The notes under the pieces are model-generated. The model was not told the origin of the DNA. It was given only the letters and a program-made list of their open reading frames with translations, and did not search any database. From contig JAJFGL010000068.1 in the NCBI GenBank assembly GCA_021776135.1, positions 56,836 to 120,835 on the forward strand: a DNA stretch of 64,000 nt. Reading direction: 5' to 3'. How positions within the stretch are numbered: the first letter of the stretch is position 1; each line of letters opens with the position of its first letter. Positions 60,611-64,000 of this stretch are shown here, one piece after another. This stretch comes from Kiloniellaceae bacterium. GTDB lineage: Bacteria > Pseudomonadota > Alphaproteobacteria > Kiloniellales > J153. Made by a program: the position numbers and the translations under genes.

Positions 60611-63600
60611 TTAATTCGGCGCCGCCGCTTGGTTGCGGCTGCGGTAGCCGGTCATGAAGTCCTCGGCCTTTTTGACCGCCGCCAGTTGTTCCGCGATGGA
60701 GCGGTCGGCCTTATCGGCGCCGCCATCGGTTAACAGGGCGAAAGTCTCGCGGTCCGGCCCGACCGCCATGGCGTCCTGATAGACCTTTTTCAAGGCGGCC
60801 AGCTCGGACTCTTCACCGGACAGGGTTAGCGCGATCGCCAAGTCGGCGACGTTCCGGCTGTCTTCATTGGTAATCGTCTGATCGGCGCGCGGCTTTTCCG
60901 GCACGAGCTGCTTCAAGATCACCGCCGCCGCGCGCCAATTCGCCTGCACCCAAAGGATATCGGCGCGCAGGCGCAGCGCTTCGGGGAACGGATCCTGGCC
61001 GATCAGTTTCATAGCCTCGTCGTAGCGCGCCAGCCGCGATAGGGCGCGGGCGCGCAAATACACGCGGCGCTGCTTGAGGGCTTGGGGCAAACCGGCCTCC
61101 TCGCTGAGACCCAGCACCGCGATCGCTTCCTCGGGCAAGTCGTCGAGCAGATGAAGCGCCGCGACCCGGGCGCCGGTCTTGGCCTTCGTCTCGCCGGACA
61201 GGCGAAACTTGATTTGCGCCGTTAACAGCTCCGCCGCGCGCGGCAAAAGATCGACCTCGACCAAGCGGTCGGCCAGGCGGTCGAGCATCAGATCGCCTTT
61301 CGTACTGGGCGGCGAAAGCTCCTTGAATTCTTCATAAAGCGCCAGGGCGCTGAGCGGCGGCAAATCCTCGCCTTCCTCACCGGCGATGATGTCGAAAAAG
61401 ACATCGCGCATGCGCGCCGCCACGTCCCGGGCAAAGCGCGAACTCGGTACGTTCACGGTGGCTTGCCGGAAGGCCAAGAGAGAAGCGCGGTATTGCCCTT
61501 GAGACAAGTAAAGGTCGCCCAGGCGCTGAAGCAGGGCGATTTCGATAGAATCGCCGCGCCAGGAGAAACGCAGCCGTTCCAGTTCCGCGATCGCCTCGTC
61601 CGCGGTCACGCTTTGCTCGGCGACCGCCAGATCGAGCAGCGCCAAGCGCGCCCTGGTTCGGGAAGGCGGATGATTGCTGAACGCCACGACAGACTGCCAA
61701 AGAGAGCGCGCCTCGTCCTTCTTGTCTTTTTTTAATTTACTGTATCCGGTCAAGACGGCGATCTGGGATTCCTCATCGCGGTTCGGTTTGTCGCTTAGGG
61801 CGCTGGTCAAGTAGCCTCCGGCGGCGTCCAGGTTGTTCACCGCCATTTCCGCTTCCGCGGCCGTAAGCCATAACAACATGCGCACATGGTGCGGATAATC
61901 CGCGATCAGGTGCTTGGTTTCGGCGAACATGCCGGCCGCCACGTCCCAATCGAAGCCGACCGCGGCCATGGCGCCGTTCCAAAGTTCGGCCTCGGCCTCG
62001 CCGTTCAGGCTGGGATGAAACAAGTCCTTGGCGGCGCCGCTGTAATCGCCGCCTAGAAAGGCCGACACCCCACGCATGAGGCGCGTTTCAGGATCGATCG
62101 GCAGATCCGCGTCCAAGGCCGCGCCAACACTTAGAAGGCCGGCGGCTTCGGCCGCGAAGCCATGGGCGAAATATAAACGGGCGAGGTCCAACCGCGCGAA
62201 GGGCCGGCGGGACCTGTCGGCTTCCGAGAGCGCCGTCTGCAACTCACGGCGAACCGCCGCGAAGCCGCCCTCTTGCCGGCGGCGCCACGCGGAAAGGTCG
62301 AGCAGGCGCGGGCCGACCGCCGGCCGGCGGACATTGGATTTCAGAAGCGCCAGGGTGGCGCCCTTGGACACGATCAGTCCATCGGGATGGGTAATACGAA
62401 CGCCGGCGCCGGCGAGTTCCACCCGCAGGGCGCTGTCCGCCAGAACCATCGCCAAGCCCTGGAGGCTGCGCAGGGCGCGAAACTGCGGAAATGTTTGGGC
62501 GACCGCCAATCCCTGCTCCGCCATCGACGCCGGAATCACGACCATGGCGGCCCCGGAGTCCGGATCTTCGAAGGATACCGGACGGCCGGGCGACTGAATC
62601 GCGAAATCGATCCGCGACACCGTCGGGTCGCCTTCGAGCGCGATATCGACCGGCAAAACGGTGCGCGGCGGCCGCGGCCATAACTCAACCACCCAGGCAT
62701 TTCCGTCACGGGATATTTTCGGTTCCATGATCGGCGGCGGCGTCAGGCGTATGAGGGTCGCGTCGGGCGCCGCGAATTGTTCGACCGGCGCCAACTCCGG
62801 CGCCAAGTCCGCCAAGCCTTCGGTGACCTCGCCCAGCACCTCGCGATCGAATACGAGCCACAGATGCGGCCCGCGCCGAAAAGCCGCCAAGGCGGTTTCC
62901 GCGTCCCATTGGAACCGGAGGTTATTCATGGTCTGCGGCACACCGTCGAAAAAATTGATCGCGGTGTTGTCGAGCAGGCTCGGCCCCTGGTCGGCGACGA
63001 CCACGAGCCTGCCGCGCCGGCCCGGATCGGCGGCGGCGGCTTTGACGGGCGGCTTCTTGCTTGCCTTACTCGCGGCTTTGGGTTCCGGGGCCGCCCGCTC
63101 CGGTTTTACCTGGGCCGGTGGCGGCGCCTTGACGGCCGGTCTCGCTTGCTTGGGCTTGGCCGCCTCGGGCTGTGGCGGGACTTCCAACAAGGATAGTGGC
63201 CCGGCTGCTTTCGCTGGTGGCGCGGCCACGGACGCAGGCGGCTCGGACTCCCGATTCTCCGGCTTGGCTTGCACGGCAACCGGCGGCGCTTTTGGCGGCG
63301 CGGTCAAGGACGTCGGAGACGATGTTGTCTTGGTGGCCGGCGCTTTCCCGGCGGGAGGTGCGGTCGCTGGCGCCGGGGTTACGCTACTGGAAACCGGCGC
63401 CGCCGTCTTCTCATTCCGGCCCGGCTTAACCGGCTGTTCTGGCGCCGCCTCCACGGTTGTTTTTTTGTGACGTATATCCAGAACCGTGGAGGACCCGCTT
63501 TCCCAGATACTGGCTGTGGCGCCGGGGGCTATCTCGACCGTGATGCTGCGCTCTTGCGCGCCTTGACCTTGGGTAACGCCGCGTACACTTGGCGGCGGAT

Positions 63601-63838
63601 CCTTGCGGACCAGGCTGAGATCGAAATCACCCGCCCGATCGAAAATCAGACGCACCTGCCCAGGCGCCGAGACCAACTCTGCCCCGGCCGGTTTTGCCCA
63701 ATCGAATACCAGCCGGTCGAATCCCGGATGTTCGCCAACCCGCACTTTCACCGCCTCCGCGGCCATGGCGGAGGGTACAGCCAGGAGCGCCGCCAGGATG
63801 GTTCCCAAACTCAGTGCGCGCGTTATCGTGTTTCGCAT
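60611..63838 (-). CDS. Large envelope protein: AMIN-like domain, Pro/Ala linker, TPR array
   Basis: A 1075-residue exported protein. A signal peptide is cleaved near SAMAAE. Residues ~28-125 form an AMIN-like beta domain (KVRVGEHPGFDRLVFDW and VTIEIAPG-type strand SITVEIAPGATAS). Residues ~130-275 are a Pro/Ala/Lys-rich linker of repeated PAKAPP-like elements. From ~540 onward the sequence is a series of TPR-like helical pairs, for example ARLDLARLYFAHGFAAEAAGLL and LLQRLGDLYLSQGQYRASLLAFRQA. AMIN domains often target proteins to the division or polar envelope, and TPRs bind partners, so a scaffold role in the periplasm is inferred. Alone in its transcription unit as far as the window shows. 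Confidence 0.82.
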   Translation of the reverse strand: MRNTITRALSLGTILAALLAVPSAMAAEAVKVRVGEHPGFDRLVFDWAKPAGAELVSAPGQVRLIFDRAGDFDLSLVRKDPPPSVRGVTQGQGAQERSITVEIAPGATASIWESGSSTVLDIRHKKTTVEAAPEQPVKPGRNEKTAAPVSSSVTPAPATAPPAGKAPATKTTSSPTSLTAPPKAPPVAVQAKPENRESEPPASVAAPPAKAAGPLSLLEVPPQPEAAKPKQARPAVKAPPPAQVKPERAAPEPKAASKASKKPPVKAAAADPGRRGRLVVVADQGPSLLDNTAINFFDGVPQTMNNLRFQWDAETALAAFRRGPHLWLVFDREVLGEVTEGLADLAPELAPVEQFAAPDATLIRLTPPPIMEPKISRDGNAWVVELWPRPPRTVLPVDIALEGDPTVSRIDFAIQSPGRPVSFEDPDSGAAMVVIPASMAEQGLAVAQTFPQFRALRSLQGLAMVLADSALRVELAGAGVRITHPDGLIVSKGATLALLKSNVRRPAVGPRLLDLSAWRRRQEGGFAAVRRELQTALSEADRSRRPFARLDLARLYFAHGFAAEAAGLLSVGAALDADLPIDPETRLMRGVSAFLGGDYSGAAKDLFHPSLNGEAEAELWNGAMAAVGFDWDVAAGMFAETKHLIADYPHHVRMLLWLTAAEAEMAVNNLDAAGGYLTSALSDKPNRDEESQIAVLTGYSKLKKDKKDEARSLWQSVVAFSNHPPSRTRARLALLDLAVAEQSVTADEAIAELERLRFSWRGDSIEIALLQRLGDLYLSQGQYRASLLAFRQATVNVPSSRFARDVAARMRDVFFDIIAGEEGEDLPPLSALALYEEFKELSPPSTKGDLMLDRLADRLVEVDLLPRAAELLTAQIKFRLSGETKAKTGARVAALHLLDDLPEEAIAVLGLSEEAGLPQALKQRRVYLRARALSRLARYDEAMKLIGQDPFPEALRLRADILWVQANWRAAAVILKQLVPEKPRADQTITNEDSRNVADLAIALTLSGEESELAALKKVYQDAMAVGPDRETFALLTDGGADKADRSIAEQLAAVKKAEDFMTGYRSRNQAAAPN

Positions 63839-63884
63839 GTTCTAGGGCCTGTTGACACATAGGATGCCGCCGAGGCGGGATCGG

Positions 63885-63964
63885 ATTATCCCACCCGTTA
63901 GGAGCGGGCGGCGCCGTGTGGCAGGCCCCCCACAAGCCGTTCGCGACGCGGCGGGTGGGATAAT
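63885..63964. repeat. 13-bp perfect inverted repeat near the right edge
   Basis: ATTATCCCACCCG at 63885-63897 and CGGGTGGGATAAT at 63952-63964, 54 bp apart. The 160 bp upstream of the AMIN/TPR gene hold no credible gene. It could be an operator pair or part of a small mobile repeat that continues past the edge. Confidence 0.6.
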
Positions 63965-64000
63965 ACGACCCGTCCCAGAGGGATTGGGCCAGAATGACGC

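Overview
The window is about 64 kb of GC-rich, gene-dense DNA from an alphaproteobacterium, most likely of the Rhodospirillales or a relative. The reasons are the complete ccoNOQPGHIS cluster for a cbb3 oxidase, AsmA and AMIN/TPR envelope proteins, many substrate-binding-protein transporters (ABC, TRAP-TAXI), xanthine-dehydrogenase-type hydroxylases, and short extragenic palindromes of the kind whose translation contains MPAFAGMT. Lineage is inferred from gene content only. I saw no rRNA, tRNA, CRISPR array or complete transposase.

Layout. 0-3 kb: a cut thiamine-diphosphate (ThDP) enzyme and an AsmA-like protein. 3-8 kb: a GST, then a family-5 ABC binding protein and two permeases, with an odd His-motif lipoprotein on the opposite strand between them and no ATPase. 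8-11 kb: an MFS transporter and a HemL-like aminomutase/aminotransferase. 11-12.2 kb: repeat-rich DNA with a 291-bp MITE-like insertion and a GFA enzyme. 12.2-15.2 kb: a five-gene operon behind a mer-type promoter (MerR, a Cys-rich thioredoxin-fold protein, a MerP-like periplasmic metal-binding protein, an outer-membrane barrel, an NHL propeller) without MerT or MerA. This is the best candidate for an undescribed system. 15.2-19.1 kb: a molybdenum hydroxylase (FAD, 2Fe-2S and Mo subunits) plus a MoaD-like protein. 19.1-25.5 kb: a Ni/Co permease, a PotD-like binding protein paired with a BCCT carrier, a chimeric methyltransferase/GNAT gene, two GNATs and an acetylpolyamine-deacetylase-like enzyme. 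25.6-26.7 kb: a porin.

27-36 kb holds a DUF2189 protein and the whole cbb3 oxidase structural and assembly operon, then trxB, a maleate-isomerase-like enzyme and an AhpD-like protein. 38-44 kb is a TRAP-TAXI importer with two binding proteins and a universal stress protein, divergent from a LysR regulator. 44.8-50.2 kb has an acyl-CoA-dehydrogenase-fold protein that lacks the usual catalytic glutamate and resembles sulfinopropionyl-CoA desulfinase, a second ThDP enzyme, a COG0523 GTPase and a YtcJ-like amidohydrolase. 50.5-56 kb is a complete dipeptide-type ABC operon. 56-60.6 kb carries an EamA exporter, an alpha/beta hydrolase, a trimethylamine-dehydrogenase-like flavoenzyme with one missing cluster cysteine, and RidA. 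The window ends with a 1075-residue AMIN/TPR protein.

The overall picture is a scavenging aerobe or microaerobe that imports peptides, polyamines, betaine-type compounds and organic acids and oxidises them with flavin and molybdenum enzymes, ending at a high-affinity oxidase. Accessory DNA is concentrated at about 10.8-15.2 kb and 22.9-24.1 kb.
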